A stretch of DNA of 6,968 nucleotides. Origin: Anaerolineales bacterium. GTDB lineage: Bacteria > Chloroflexota > Anaerolineae > Anaerolineales > UBA6663. Within the stretch, counting starts at the first letter, position 1, and every line of letters starts with the position of its first letter. The stretch spans positions 1-6,968 of the forward strand of contig JAGOBN010000213.1 of assembly GCA_017999235.1 (NCBI GenBank), read 5' to 3'. The notes under the pieces are model-generated. The model saw nothing but the letters and a program-made list of their open reading frames with translations, did no database searches and was not told the DNA's origin. The position numbers and the translations under genes were made by a program. Shown here one piece after another: positions 1-5,552 of this stretch.

Positions 1-149
1 TCGTCCTGGGACAGGCCGCGCTCCTGGGCCACGGCCGCGGCGTCGGCCGGCAGCGCGCCGCCGCTCGCGGCCGGGGTGGCCGCCGGCGCTTGGGCGCACG
101 CGCTGAGGGCCAGCGCCAACGCCAGGGTGAGATAGAGCAAACGCTTCAT
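1..149 (-). CDS. Exported lipoprotein, N-terminal 49 codons only (cut by left edge)
   Basis: The leftward reading frame starts at the ATG at 149-147 and stays open to the window edge. The start is supported by AAGGAG (plus-strand positions 156-161), six bases upstream of the ATG. The protein begins MKRLLYLTLALALALSAC: a short basic N-terminus, a Leu/Ala hydrophobic core and the lipobox L-S-A-C, with Cys18 as the predicted lipid-modified residue. An Ala/Pro/Thr linker follows, then a segment ending ERGLSQD. It is therefore expected to be a Sec-exported, membrane-anchored protein. The mature domain lies outside the window, so the function cannot be read here. The segment after the linker weakly recalls the region before the core of clade II nitrous-oxide reductases (RGLTPDD-like), but this is memory of a short motif and not an identification. 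The gene is divergent from the transporter operon. Confidence 0.85.
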   Translation of the reverse strand, partial: MKRLLYLTLALALALSACAQAPAATPAASGGALPADAAAVAQERGLSQD

Positions 150-202
150 GAGGGTCTCCTTACTTGAGGCGGGTGAGTGGAAAATAGGAGAAAACCATGC
201 CC

Positions 203-208
203 ATTATG
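203..208 (-). promoter_or_regulatory. Candidate -10 box (CATAAT) for the leftward lipoprotein gene
   Basis: Read leftward, positions 208-203 are CATAAT, five of six matches to TATAAT. There is no good -35 hexamer 16-18 bases upstream, as would be expected of an activator-dependent promoter. Transcription would start near 196, giving an untranslated leader of about 47 bases that carries the AAGGAG site. The inverted repeat at 231-244 would be centred at -41.5 from this start. Confidence 0.4.
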
Positions 209-230
209 GGGAAATCGGGGGAGGCCAGGT

Positions 231-244
231 ATGACGCCTGTCAT
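231..244. promoter_or_regulatory. Inverted repeat ATGAC-N4-GTCAT, candidate CRP/FNR-family operator
   Basis: The sequence ATGAC GCCT GTCAT is a perfect 5+5 inverted repeat with a four-base spacer. Its TGAC-N4-GTCA core is the core of the NnrR/DNR consensus (TTGAC-N4-GTCAA), and the arm length and spacing match the FNR type (TTGAT-N4-ATCAA). Only the outermost base pair differs from the NnrR/DNR form. It lies between two divergent promoter candidates. It is centred 41.5 bases upstream of the predicted leftward start and about 51.5 upstream of the predicted rightward start, so class II activation of the leftward gene is the better fit. The regulator is not in the window. Confidence 0.4.
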
Positions 245-253
245 GCGCGCGCC

Positions 254-282
254 TGGTGAGCGGCCAGAATCCGACTTATAAT
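254..282 (+). promoter_or_regulatory. Candidate promoter for the transporter operon (TATAAT at 277-282)
   Basis: A perfect TATAAT lies at 277-282, which is rare in sequence this rich in G and C. Seventeen bases upstream is TGGTGA (254-259), only a three-of-six match to TTGACA. Transcription would start near 289 and leave an untranslated leader of about 230 bases before the binding-protein ATG. The assignment rests on the -10 match, orientation and position alone. Confidence 0.4.
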
Positions 283-372
283 CTCGCTGTCAGACGGCAC
301 CGCGTCATAAAACAGAGACTCCACCATCCAGTTTTGGTGATTTCCGCCACTATTAAGCCGGCCCGGATTGGC

Positions 373-378
373 TACAAT
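373..378 (+). promoter_or_regulatory. Alternative -10 candidate (TACAAT)
   Basis: TACAAT at 373-378 matches five of six bases of the -10 consensus and lies closer to the binding-protein gene. Transcription would start near 385 with a leader of about 134 bases. No convincing -35 box lies at the right distance; the six bases 17 upstream are CTATTA. It could replace or supplement the TATAAT promoter at 277-282, or be a chance match. Confidence 0.25.
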
Positions 379-504
379 GGGCCTGCTTTGCCCACGGTGC
401 CAACTCCAGCCCATCTAGCCCGCCGCCCCCAGGCGTGAAAGGAAGGTTCGCCGGCGCTGATCTCCCTGACCCATTCCCGCCCCCATATCGCTTTGCCACT
501 TTTT

Positions 505-510
505 AGGAGG
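505..510 (+). promoter_or_regulatory. Ribosome-binding site of the binding-protein gene
   Basis: AGGAGG lies eight bases before the ATG at 519, preceded by a short T run (500-504). It is the strongest Shine-Dalgarno site in the window. It fixes the start of the binding-protein gene and suggests higher translation of this subunit than of the downstream transporter genes, whose sites are weaker or absent. Confidence 0.8.
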
Positions 511-518
511 AGACTGTT

Positions 519-1751
519 ATGCATTCCAAGTTGTGGCGCGTTGCCAGCGCCCTCGCCGTCCTGTCTTTGCTGATCGCCGCCTGCCAGCCGGCGGCCACCC
601 CCACGGCGGCGCCCGAGGCGCAGCCCACCGCCGCGCCCGAGCAGGTGGGGCAGTTCCAGATCCCGGCGGTGGCCGACGGCCAGTTCAACGTCGCCATGGT
701 CCTGATTGGCCCGCACGACGACGGCGGCTGGAGCCAGGCCCATTACGAAGGCCTGCAGTACATTGAACAAAACATGCCCAACGCGCATGTGGCGTATGTG
801 GAACTGGTGCCGGAAGGCGCGGACTCCGAGCAGGTCTTCCGCTCCCTGGCCCGCAAGGGTTTCAACCTGATCTTTGGGACGTCCTTCGGCTACATGGACC
901 CGATGGGGACCGTGGCCGAGGAATTCCCGGACACGATGTTCGTGCACATCAGCGGCTACAAGTCCAATGAGACGAACTTCGGCAACCTGTTCGGCGCGAT
1001 GGAAGTGATGAAGTACATCAGCGGCATGATCGCCGGCAGCCGCGCCAAAATGGACGGCGCGACCAAGATCGGCTATATGGCCACCTTCCCGATCCCGGAA
1101 GAACTGCGCCTGGGCAACGCCATCGCCCTGGGGATGAAGCGCACCTGTCCGGAGTGCACGCTGGACGTGCGCTGGATCAACACCTGGCATGACCCGGTGA
1201 TTGAGAAGGATGCGGCCGCGTCCCTGTTCGACGCCGGCGCGCAAGTGGTCTTCACCGGCGCCGACACCCCGGCCGCCGGCGACGTGGCCACCGAGAAGGG
1301 CAAGTGGGGCGTCAACTATGACTGGTTTGGCAACTGCACCAAGAGCGGGTGTCTGACCACCCCGTACTGGAACTGGGGCCCGGTCTACACCGATATTGCC
1401 AAGCAGACCGAGGCCGGCACGTACAAGGCCGGCTGGCAGTACTTCGACGCCGACTCGGGCGCGCTCGGCCTGTTCGGCCTGATGGACGGCCAGACGCTGC
1501 AGCCCGGCGTGGCCGAACTGCCCGCCGAAGACCTGCAGCTGATCCAGGATACGATGAAGGCGGCGCTGGAAGGCAAGTTCACGCGCTTCGACGTCTTCAA
1601 AGGCCCGATCAACGACAATAAGGGCAACGTCGTGGTGGCGGACGGTCAGGCGCTGGAGCAGCTTGATCTGGATCAGTTCAAGAAGGACAATCCAGACGTC
1701 AAGATCGGCATGTACTGGTGGGCGGAAGGGATCACGGCTGAACTGCCGTAA
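519..1751 (+). CDS. BMP/PnrA-family ABC transporter substrate-binding lipoprotein
   Basis: This is the extracytoplasmic ligand-capturing subunit of the ABC importer encoded downstream. The 410-residue protein starts with a lipoprotein signal peptide ending L-I-A-A-C (Cys22). An Ala/Thr/Pro linker runs to about residue 42 and tethers the binding domain to the membrane. The BMP-family fold shows in GPHDDGGWSQAHYEGL (64-79), the segment around ISGYKSNETNFGNLFGA (144-160), and IGYMATFPIPEELRLGNA (184-201). GADTPA (247-252) and WNWGP (284-288) place it nearer the subgroup with a TDSPA-type motif than classical PnrA. The family's usual Asn after Trp in the GGW motif is Ser72 here. Two close cysteine pairs (210/213 and 273/278) could form disulfides outside the cell. 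Family members bind purine nucleosides or, in some spirochaetes, riboflavin; the ligand here is not determined. A strong stem-loop follows the gene. The start is fixed by AGGAGG at 505-510. Confidence 0.93.
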   Translation: MHSKLWRVASALAVLSLLIAACQPAATPTAAPEAQPTAAPEQVGQFQIPAVADGQFNVAMVLIGPHDDGGWSQAHYEGLQYIEQNMPNAHVAYVELVPEGADSEQVFRSLARKGFNLIFGTSFGYMDPMGTVAEEFPDTMFVHISGYKSNETNFGNLFGAMEVMKYISGMIAGSRAKMDGATKIGYMATFPIPEELRLGNAIALGMKRTCPECTLDVRWINTWHDPVIEKDAAASLFDAGAQVVFTGADTPAAGDVATEKGKWGVNYDWFGNCTKSGCLTTPYWNWGPVYTDIAKQTEAGTYKAGWQYFDADSGALGLFGLMDGQTLQPGVAELPAEDLQLIQDTMKAALEGKFTRFDVFKGPINDNKGNVVVADGQALEQLDLDQFKKDNPDVKIGMYWWAEGITAELP

Positions 1752-1759
1752 CCCCGCGC

Positions 1760-1776
1760 GCCGGACCCTATCCGGC
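1760..1776 (+). other. Small stem-loop after the binding-protein stop codon
   Basis: GCCGGA (1760-1765) pairs with TCCGGC (1771-1776) around the loop CCCTA, eight bases after the TAA stop. A shorter GCGC pair (1782-1785 with 1791-1794) follows. Together with the long stem at 1806-1842 this makes three hairpins in tandem in the 121-base gap. The likely role is protection of the upstream mRNA 3' end; short GC palindromes also arise by chance in DNA of this composition. Confidence 0.35.
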
Positions 1777-1805
1777 CGGACGCGCTAGACGCGCCCTGCT
1801 TAGTC

Positions 1806-1842
1806 CGGAGTGCGTGTTCCGTCCGCGGGGACACGCACTCCG
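1806..1842 (+). terminator. Strong stem-loop between binding-protein and ATPase genes, probable attenuator or mRNA stabiliser
   Basis: Positions 1806-1817 are an exact inverted copy of 1831-1842 (12 base pairs). In RNA the stem extends inward through one G-U pair and two G-C pairs to 15 pairs, closing a seven-base loop at 1821-1827. The bases after it are pyrimidine-rich (CTCTTTCTTCTC) but not an uninterrupted T run, so complete intrinsic termination is doubtful. Hairpins in this position in other importers let the binding protein be made in excess over the membrane subunits, by partial termination or by blocking 3' decay. The stem contains the GTG at 1810 that a gene finder could take as the ATPase start, which argues against that start. 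Confidence 0.65.
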
Positions 1843-1872
1843 CTCTTTCTTCTCAGCTTTCCCGAGCCGCCC

Positions 1873-3441
1873 ATGACCTCAACTCCTCTGGCTGTCGAGA
1901 TGCGCGGGATTGTCAAGCGTTTTCCCGGTGTGCTGGCCAACGACCGGGTGGATTTCGAGCTGCGCGCCGGCGAGGTCCACGCCCTGCTGGGCGAAAACGG
2001 CGCCGGCAAGAGCACGCTCATGAACGTGCTGGCCGGCCTGTACCGGCCGGAGGCCGGCGCCATCCTGGTGCGCGGCCAGCCGGTGAGCCTGCCCTCCCCG
2101 CGCGCCGCCATCACCCACGGCCTGGGCATGATCCATCAGCACTTCACGCTGGTGCAGTCCCAGACCGTCACCGAGAACATCCTGCTCGGCCTGGACACGC
2201 CGCGCTTCTTCCTGCGCCTGGCCGATTACGACCAGCGCGTGGCCGATCTCGGCCAGCGCTTCGGGCTCAGGGTGGCGCCGTCCGTCAAGGTCTGGCAGCT
2301 GACGGTGGGCGAGCAGCAGCGGGTCGAAATCCTGAAGATGCTCTACCGGGGCGTGCAGGTGCTGATCATGGACGAGCCCACCGCCGTGCTCGCCCCGCAG
2401 GAGATTGACGACCTGTGCCGCACGCTGCGCGCCATGGCGGCCGAGGGCAAATCCATCGTCTTTATCAGCCACAAACTCAATGAAGTCATGAGCGTGGCCG
2501 ACCGCATCACCGTCCTGCGCCAGGGCAAGGTGACGGCCGCCGGCCTGCCGGCCGCCGCGACCTCCAAGGCCGAACTCGCCCGCCTGATGGTGGGCCGCAC
2601 GGTGCTGTTTGACCTGAACAAGAAGCCGCAAACGCCGGGCGCCGCGGTGCTGGAACTGGACGGCGTGCGCGCCGACAACAACAAGGGGCTGCCGGCGCTG
2701 CGCGGCATCTCGCTCACGGTGCGGGCCGGCGAGATCGTGGGCGTGGCCGGGGTGGCCGGCAACGGCCAAAGCGAGCTGGCCGAAGTGATCACGGGCCTGC
2801 GCAAGTGCACGGCCGGCCGCATCCGGGTGGGCGGCGACGACGTCACCAACCAGCCGGCGCGCGCCACCATCCAGCACGGCGTGGCGCACATCCCGGAAGA
2901 CCGCACCCATGTGGGCAGCGCCCCCAACTTGAGCATCACCGACAACCTGATCATGAAGAGCTACGCCCACCCGCCCCTGTCCCACGGGAGCGTGCTGGAC
3001 CAGCGGGCGGCCAAACGCCAGGCCGAGCTGCTCAAGCTGGAGTACCATGTGGCGGCGCCAAACGTGGAAACGCCCGCCCGCCTGCTCTCCGGCGGCAACC
3101 TGCAGCGCGTCATCCTGGCCCGCGAGCTCTCGGCCCACCCCAAACTGCTGGTGGCCATCCAGCCGACCCGCGGCCTGGACGTGGGCGCCATCGAAGGCGT
3201 CCAACAATTGCTGCTGGCCCAGCGCGAGGCCGGCGCCGCCATCCTGCTGGTCTCGGAAGAACTGGAAGAAATTTTTGCCCTCAGTGACCGGGTGGTCGTG
3301 ATTTATGAGGGCGAGATCGCGGGCGAACTCACGGATCACAACCCCGAAACGGTCGGCCTGCTGATGACCGGAGGCCGCCGCCAGACCCCGGACGGGCCGG
3401 CGCCGGCGTCAGACGTCCCGGGTCCGTCATCCCCAGCTTAG
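1873..3441 (+). CDS. ABC transporter ATP-binding protein, double ATPase domain, BMP/nucleoside-import type
   Basis: This is the cytoplasmic energy-coupling subunit, with two fused ATPase domains in 522 residues from the ATG at 1873. Domain 1 is canonical: Walker A GENGAGKST (40-48), Q-loop Gln89, signature LTVGE (143-147), Walker B ending in D167-E168, and switch His200. Domain 2 is degenerate: its P-loop reads GNGQSE (296-301), the signature LSGGN (405-409) is intact, the Walker B acidic pair is replaced by I429-Q430 in AIQPTRGLDVG, and the switch His position reads SEELEE (461-466). This asymmetry, with one competent site, is usual for sugar and nucleoside importers of this class. The same frame is open back to a GTG at 1810, but that lies inside the stem-loop, so I start at 1873; ATG 1900 is a further in-frame option. 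The Shine-Dalgarno is weak. The stop codon overlaps the ribosome-binding site of the next gene. Confidence 0.93.
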   Translation: MTSTPLAVEMRGIVKRFPGVLANDRVDFELRAGEVHALLGENGAGKSTLMNVLAGLYRPEAGAILVRGQPVSLPSPRAAITHGLGMIHQHFTLVQSQTVTENILLGLDTPRFFLRLADYDQRVADLGQRFGLRVAPSVKVWQLTVGEQQRVEILKMLYRGVQVLIMDEPTAVLAPQEIDDLCRTLRAMAAEGKSIVFISHKLNEVMSVADRITVLRQGKVTAAGLPAAATSKAELARLMVGRTVLFDLNKKPQTPGAAVLELDGVRADNNKGLPALRGISLTVRAGEIVGVAGVAGNGQSELAEVITGLRKCTAGRIRVGGDDVTNQPARATIQHGVAHIPEDRTHVGSAPNLSITDNLIMKSYAHPPLSHGSVLDQRAAKRQAELLKLEYHVAAPNVETPARLLSGGNLQRVILARELSAHPKLLVAIQPTRGLDVGAIEGVQQLLLAQREAGAAILLVSEELEEIFALSDRVVVIYEGEIAGELTDHNPETVGLLMTGGRRQTPDGPAPASDVPGPSSPA

Positions 3442-3444
3442 GAG
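3440..3444 (+). promoter_or_regulatory. Ribosome-binding site of the first permease, overlapping the ATPase stop
   Basis: AGGAG overlaps the TAG stop (3439-3441) of the ATPase gene and lies six bases before the permease ATG at 3451. The overlap implies that a ribosome finishing the ATPase frame is already at the permease start, which favours coupled translation of the two subunits. Confidence 0.6.
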
Positions 3445-3450
3445 CCGCGC

Positions 3451-4572
3451 ATGACGACCAACGCCCAAGCGTCCCCCCGTTTCCGCCTGCCGTTTCGGCT
3501 GGTGATTGAGCCGCGGCTGAACCTGCCCGGCTGGCTGCCGCCGGCGGTCTCCTTCGGCGCTGTGGTGGCCGCCCTGCTCCTGGGCGCCCTGGTGCTGGCC
3601 CTGGTGGGCGGCGACCCGTGGGCGGCCTACGCCCATATTGCCCGGGCCGCCTTCGGCAACCTCGGCGTCTTTTCGGATACGCTGGTGAAGGCCACGCCCC
3701 TGATTTTGACCGGCCTGGCCTGCGCCGTGGCCTTCCGCATGAAGCTCTGGAACATCGGCGCCGAGGGCCAATTCTTCGCCGGCGCGCTCGGCGCGAGCGC
3801 CCTGGTGCTGTCCGGCGTGGTGACGGAAAGCTGGCCGGCCTGGTTGTCCATCCCAGCCCTGGTGGCGGCGGGCATGGTCTCTGGCGCCCTGTGGGGCCTG
3901 CTGCCGGGCCTGCTGCGCGCCTACCTGCGCGTCAACGAGATCATCACCACCCTGATGATGAATTACATCGCCGTCGCGCTGGTCAACTTCTTTGTCTTCG
4001 CGGTTTGGAGCGAGAGCGGCTTCCAGATGAGCGCCATCTTCCCCAAGAACGCCTGGCTGCCGCGCCTGTCCGACTTTGCGCGCGAGGTGCCGGCCTTGCG
4101 CGGGCTCACCACCCATCTGGGCCTGGTCATCGCCATCCTGGCCGCCGGGGTGGTCTGGTACCTCCTGTACCGCAGCTTATGGGGATATGAGATCCGCCTG
4201 ATCGGCGACAACGCCCGGGCGGCCGAGTACGCGGGCCTGGATATCCGGCGCAATCTGGTGCTGGTGATGATGGTGTCCGGCGCGCTGGCGGGGCTGGCCG
4301 GGATGTCCGAGATCATGGGCGTGGTGCACCGCCTGCAGACCAACATCTCCCCCGGCTACGGCTTCAGCGGCATCATCGTCGCCTGGCTGGCCAAGCTCAA
4401 CCCGCTGGCCGTCGTCCCGGTGGCGGTGCTGTTTGGCGGCCTGCTCCTGGCCGGCCGCGAGATCCAGCCGGCCGGCGTGCCGCGCCTGATCCAGGGCATC
4501 ATCCTGTTCATGCTCATCGCCAGCGATGTGCTGCTGCGCTACCAAGTGCGGCTTGAGCGAGTGACGGCTTAA
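3451..4572 (+). CDS. ABC transporter permease, first membrane subunit (YufP/NupP-like)
   Basis: This is one of the two integral membrane subunits that form the import channel. The 373-residue protein has a short basic cytoplasmic N-terminus and then about eight to ten hydrophobic segments, roughly at 34-53, 78-96, 106-124, 132-152, 157-175, 212-230, 260-283, 310-333 and 340-361. The family motif LWNIGAEGQFFAGALGA (99-115) and VNEIITTLMMNYIA (151-164) are characteristic of BMP-associated permeases. GDNARAAEYAGLDIRRN (242-258) fits the cytoplasmic coupling loop that contacts the ATPase. It follows the ATPase gene after nine bases and precedes the second permease by two bases, so all three should be co-translated. 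The substrate cannot be deduced from the permease alone. Confidence 0.92.
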   Translation: MTTNAQASPRFRLPFRLVIEPRLNLPGWLPPAVSFGAVVAALLLGALVLALVGGDPWAAYAHIARAAFGNLGVFSDTLVKATPLILTGLACAVAFRMKLWNIGAEGQFFAGALGASALVLSGVVTESWPAWLSIPALVAAGMVSGALWGLLPGLLRAYLRVNEIITTLMMNYIAVALVNFFVFAVWSESGFQMSAIFPKNAWLPRLSDFAREVPALRGLTTHLGLVIAILAAGVVWYLLYRSLWGYEIRLIGDNARAAEYAGLDIRRNLVLVMMVSGALAGLAGMSEIMGVVHRLQTNISPGYGFSGIIVAWLAKLNPLAVVPVAVLFGGLLLAGREIQPAGVPRLIQGIILFMLIASDVLLRYQVRLERVTA

Positions 4573-4574
4573 CT

Positions 4575-5543
4575 ATGGACCCGATCATCATCCTCCAAGC
4601 CGGCGTCGCCAGCGGCACCGTCCTGCTGTTCGCCACCATCGGCGAGATCTTCGCTGAACGCGCCGGCGTCCTCAACCTGGGCGTGGAAGGCATGATGCTG
4701 ATGGGCGCCATGAGCGCCTTCAGCGTCACCGCCGCCACCGGCAACAGCTGGCTGGGCCTGCTGGTGGCCATGCTGGCGGCCGGCCTGCTCGCCATCCTGC
4801 ACGGCGTGGTCACCATCCACTTTCAGGCGGACCAGGTGGTCAGCGGCCTGGCCCTCACCTTCCTGGGCACCGGTCTGAGCCTGGTGTTTGGCGAGGGCCT
4901 GAGCAAAGCCGGCACGGTCGCCCTGCTGCCGGTCTTCAGCGTGCCGCTGCTCTCCGCCCTCCCGTTCGTGGGGCCGGTGCTATTCACGTCCCACAGCGTC
5001 ATGGTCTACATTGGCTACCTGCTGCTCCCCGCCGCGTGGTACTTCATCCACCACACCCGGCCGGGCTTGCACCTGCGGGCGGTGGGCGAGAACCCCACGG
5101 CCGCCGACGCGATGGGCGTCAACGTCTACCGCCTGCGTTACTTCTATGTGTTTGTGGGCGGCCTGCTGGCCGGCCTGGCCGGCGGCACCATCAGCCTGGC
5201 CATCTCGCCCGGCTGGTTCAGCGAGCTGACCACCTCCGGTCAGGGCTGGATTGCGGTGGGCCTGGTGATCTTCGCGCAGTGGGACCCGTGGCGCGCGGCT
5301 TTCGGCGCGTACGCGTTTGGCGCCCTGCGGCGGATGATCCTGGACATCCAGGGGCCGCAGCTCCTGCTGGGCCTGGCCAATCCGTTTTTCTACAATCCCT
5401 ACCTGGGCTTCTTCCTGCAGATGCTGCCTTACGCTTTCACCATCGGCGTGCTCATCATCGGATCGCGCGAGGCGATGCGGAAACGCCTGGGCGCGCCGGC
5501 GGCGCTGGGCCTGCCCTATGTCCGCGGCGAACGCGGCCACTGA
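4575..5543 (+). CDS. ABC transporter permease, second membrane subunit (YufQ/NupQ-like)
   Basis: This is the partner membrane subunit, 322 residues long. The motif AGVLNLGVEGMMLMGA (30-45) is the second-permease counterpart of NIGAEGQF in the first. GENPTAADAMGVNVYRLRY (171-189) fits the coupling loop. TTSGQGWIAVGLVIFAQWDP (219-238) and the basic tail ending LGLPYVRGER are also typical of this subunit. About eight hydrophobic segments can be seen. The ATG follows the previous stop by two bases and has no clear Shine-Dalgarno site, so it probably depends on translational coupling. The two permeases differ in sequence, giving a heterodimeric channel as usual for BMP-type importers. Confidence 0.92.
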   Translation: MDPIIILQAGVASGTVLLFATIGEIFAERAGVLNLGVEGMMLMGAMSAFSVTAATGNSWLGLLVAMLAAGLLAILHGVVTIHFQADQVVSGLALTFLGTGLSLVFGEGLSKAGTVALLPVFSVPLLSALPFVGPVLFTSHSVMVYIGYLLLPAAWYFIHHTRPGLHLRAVGENPTAADAMGVNVYRLRYFYVFVGGLLAGLAGGTISLAISPGWFSELTTSGQGWIAVGLVIFAQWDPWRAAFGAYAFGALRRMILDIQGPQLLLGLANPFFYNPYLGFFLQMLPYAFTIGVLIIGSREAMRKRLGAPAALGLPYVRGERGH

Positions 5544-5552
5544 GAATCCATC

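Larger units (their letters stand above)
150..518. other. Divergent intergenic and leader region, no gene seen
   Basis: These 369 bases separate the leftward lipoprotein gene from the rightward binding-protein gene. They contain the inverted repeat and -10 candidates listed separately. The rest is a possible leader of about 230 bases for the transporter mRNA. Within the leader I see only weak hairpins, for example CACCA at 322-326 with TGGTG at 335-339. I recognise no known riboswitch consensus, tRNA or terminator. An open frame from the GTG at 256 to 438 has no ribosome-binding site, overlaps the promoter candidate and encodes nothing recognisable, so I do not call it a gene. Confidence 0.7.

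Noticed and set aside
276..340. Purine riboswitch suggested by TATAATC ahead of a nucleoside-type importer
   Set aside because: Only the first few bases match. The conserved loop sequences and the three-way pairing of purine riboswitches are absent, and the match coincides with the -10 box.
256..438. 60-codon rightward open frame from a GTG in the intergenic region
   Set aside because: It has no ribosome-binding site, overlaps both promoter candidates and encodes no recognisable protein.
385..497. Direct repeat GCTTTGCC at 385-392 and 490-497
   Set aside because: Eight bases twice in about 110 is within chance expectation, and no further copies or symmetry were seen.
372..1244. Long leftward open frame opposite the binding-protein gene and across the leader
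   Set aside because: The composition is typical of an antisense shadow, and it runs through the binding-protein signal peptide and promoter region without a start signal of its own.
1810..1872. Upstream GTG start extending the ATPase by 21 codons
   Set aside because: The GTG and the codons after it lie within the strong stem-loop. The added residues are not part of the family N-terminus, and the ATG at 1873 leads directly into the conserved domain.
2740..3260. Loss of Walker B acidic residues in the second ATPase domain as a sign of a broken gene
   Set aside because: A degenerate second domain with a QPTRGLDVG motif is normal in this importer family, and the frame is intact throughout.
1879..3339. 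Long leftward open frame (486 codons) opposite the ATPase
   Set aside because: It is a shadow produced by GC-rich third codon positions. It is rich in His, Gln and Gly, shows no domain, and lies entirely over a well-supported gene.
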